The notes below the pieces were generated by a model. That model was not told the DNA's origin and did no database searches. It was given only the letters and a program-made list of their open reading frames with translations. Shown here in pieces: positions 5,632 to 6,670 of a stretch of 6,670 nt of DNA (its first letter is position 1; the number at the start of each line of letters is the position of its first letter). Source of the stretch: Anaerolineales bacterium (GTDB taxonomy: Bacteria; Chloroflexota; Anaerolineae; Anaerolineales; Villigracilaceae); the NCBI GenBank assembly GCA_024763295.1, contig JANTFU010000128.1, positions 1-6,670 on the forward strand, given 5' to 3'. A program made the translations under genes and the position numbers.

Positions 5632-6670
5632 TTAAACGGGAACAACTTCACGCCGCGAGCGTAGCGCAACGAGGAAGATGCCAACTGCCAGCACCCAAAC
5701 CATCAGCATGGTCAGCATCAGGGAGGCGGTACCAACTCGTCCGATCTGCTGTCCGATGAGATAGGGCAGAATCATCGCTCCCGTGCTGCCGCTTGCCCAA
5801 ACCATGCCGGTCAATTTTCCTGAAAGGCGCATATTATTTTGCACGAAAGTAAACGTGGAGGGGAAGAGCGCTGCCATGCTCAAGCCCATGCCGAGCGTAC
5901 CAATCCAGACAGCGAGCAGGGCATTGAAAAAGTAAAGCACGCCCGCGCTGACGACCGCGCCGAGCAAATAGCCCAAAATGATTTGCGGGAGGCTGAAACG
6001 GTTTGCGATGGGGATTGCGAGCAAACGTCCGAACATGATTGCCAACCAAAAAATGGCGTTAAGCGTATAAGCGCTGCTTTCGCTAATTAGCGGATTGGCG
6101 CTAAAGTAGGTAAAAAGCCAGCCGCCAAAGCTGACTTCCGCGCCAATGTAGATGAAGGCAAGCGCCGCAAAACTGATGAAAAGCGGCAGATTGTTGAGTT
6201 TGGTTTCATCTCCTTGCTTGGCGATGGGAATTTCGGGTGATTCGGTCAGGAAAACCCACGCAATGATGGGAATGAGCGCCAGCGCCATCCCGTAATAGCC
6301 CCAAGCCAGCGAAACCCTACCAAGATAAATTGGCACGAGAAAACTGCCCAACCCCGCAAAAAAGAAAAGTCCGTTGAGCGCAGCAGCAACTTTAGGCGGA
6401 TTAGCGCGCACAAGCAAGGTGTTTGAGCCGACATCCATGCCGCCTTGCGCCGCGCCAACGAGAAAGAAAATCACCGAAAGTAACACCATCGCGTTGACAC
6501 TCGGCACACTCGCTAATGCCAACGCCGCAATCACAAGCAGCCCGCTCAAAACGCGATGTCCCTGAAAACGGTCATACAGCCAGCCGCCCAGCACAGAGCC
6601 GGTCAGATAACCAAAGGAGCGTGTTGTAAACAAAATGCTGATCGCCGCAACCGTCACACCGACGTTTTCC
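5632..6670 (-). CDS. Major facilitator superfamily permease, sugar-transporter-like; N-terminus cut by window edge
   Basis: About 345 C-terminal residues are visible, ending ALRSRREVVPV. The frame stays open to the right edge (..ENVGVTVAAISILF), so the true start and first helix lie outside. The GTG at 6657 is not the likely start. SFGYLTGSVLGGWLYDR followed by FQGHR is the MFS motif A region between helices 2 and 3. GAAQGGMDVGSNTLLV resembles the G-x-x-D-x-G-x-N segment of FucP/MFSD4-like sugar permeases. About ten or eleven hydrophobic helices follow, with a polar central loop around ESPEIPIAKQGDETK dividing the two six-helix halves. The substrate is not determined; a sugar or an efflux substrate are both possible. 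The 157-bp repeat-containing gap makes co-transcription with the polysaccharide genes uncertain. Confidence 0.9.
   Translation of the reverse strand, partial: ENVGVTVAAISILFTTRSFGYLTGSVLGGWLYDRFQGHRVLSGLLVIAALALASVPSVNAMVLLSVIFFLVGAAQGGMDVGSNTLLVRANPPKVAAALNGLFFFAGLGSFLVPIYLGRVSLAWGYYGMALALIPIIAWVFLTESPEIPIAKQGDETKLNNLPLFISFAALAFIYIGAEVSFGGWLFTYFSANPLISESSAYTLNAIFWLAIMFGRLLAIPIANRFSLPQIILGYLLGAVVSAGVLYFFNALLAVWIGTLGMGLSMAALFPSTFTFVQNNMRLSGKLTGMVWASGSTGAMILPYLIGQQIGRVGTASLMLTMLMVWVLAVGIFLVALRSRREVVPV

Noticed and set aside
6655..6657. GTG at 6657 as start of the permease
   Set aside because: The frame continues open to the window edge, and the first helix of an MFS protein would be missing, so this is an internal valine of a truncated gene.

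Overview
The window comes from a bacterial chromosome (or a metagenomic contig) of roughly balanced base composition. Every supportable gene lies on the minus strand, so the genes run from high to low coordinates. No ribosomal or taxonomic marker is present. The heavy load of short palindromic repeats of the 'accacagagacacggag' and 'ccgccaagacgc' kinds recalls Chloroflexota (Anaerolineae-like) and similar repeat-rich genomes. That placement is inference only.

In transcription order the layout is: an MFS sugar-type permease, cut by the right edge (6670-5632); a 157-bp gap with a double-hairpin repeat; a short Wzz-type chain-length protein (5475-4759); a Wzy/WaaL-type polymerase or ligase (4766-3201) whose start overlaps the wzz-like stop by 8 nt; a gap almost filled by an 88-bp palindromic repeat; a PAPS-type sulfotransferase (3074-2343); a gap holding a 146-bp composite element with terminal inverted repeats that contains a second copy of the 88-bp repeat; a membrane-bound GAF histidine kinase of the NarX/DesK-like HisKA_3 class (2104-362); and, 24 bp further, an alpha/beta hydrolase cut by the left edge (337-1).

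The wzz-like, polymerase/ligase and sulfotransferase genes make a coherent reading: assembly of a surface or secreted polysaccharide whose chain length is controlled and which may be sulfated. The acceptor (EPS, capsule, lipid) cannot be told from the sequence. The kinase and hydrolase look like a separate transcription unit. No response regulator is in the window.

The most unusual feature is the repeat load. At least four kinds of palindromic or inverted-repeat element sit in 6.7 kb. Two of them lie in frame inside the polymerase/ligase coding sequence, where they appear to encode its N-terminal ~25 residues and a ~23-residue cytoplasmic-loop insertion. I see no CRISPR array, tRNA, rRNA, transposase gene or convincing new defence system.
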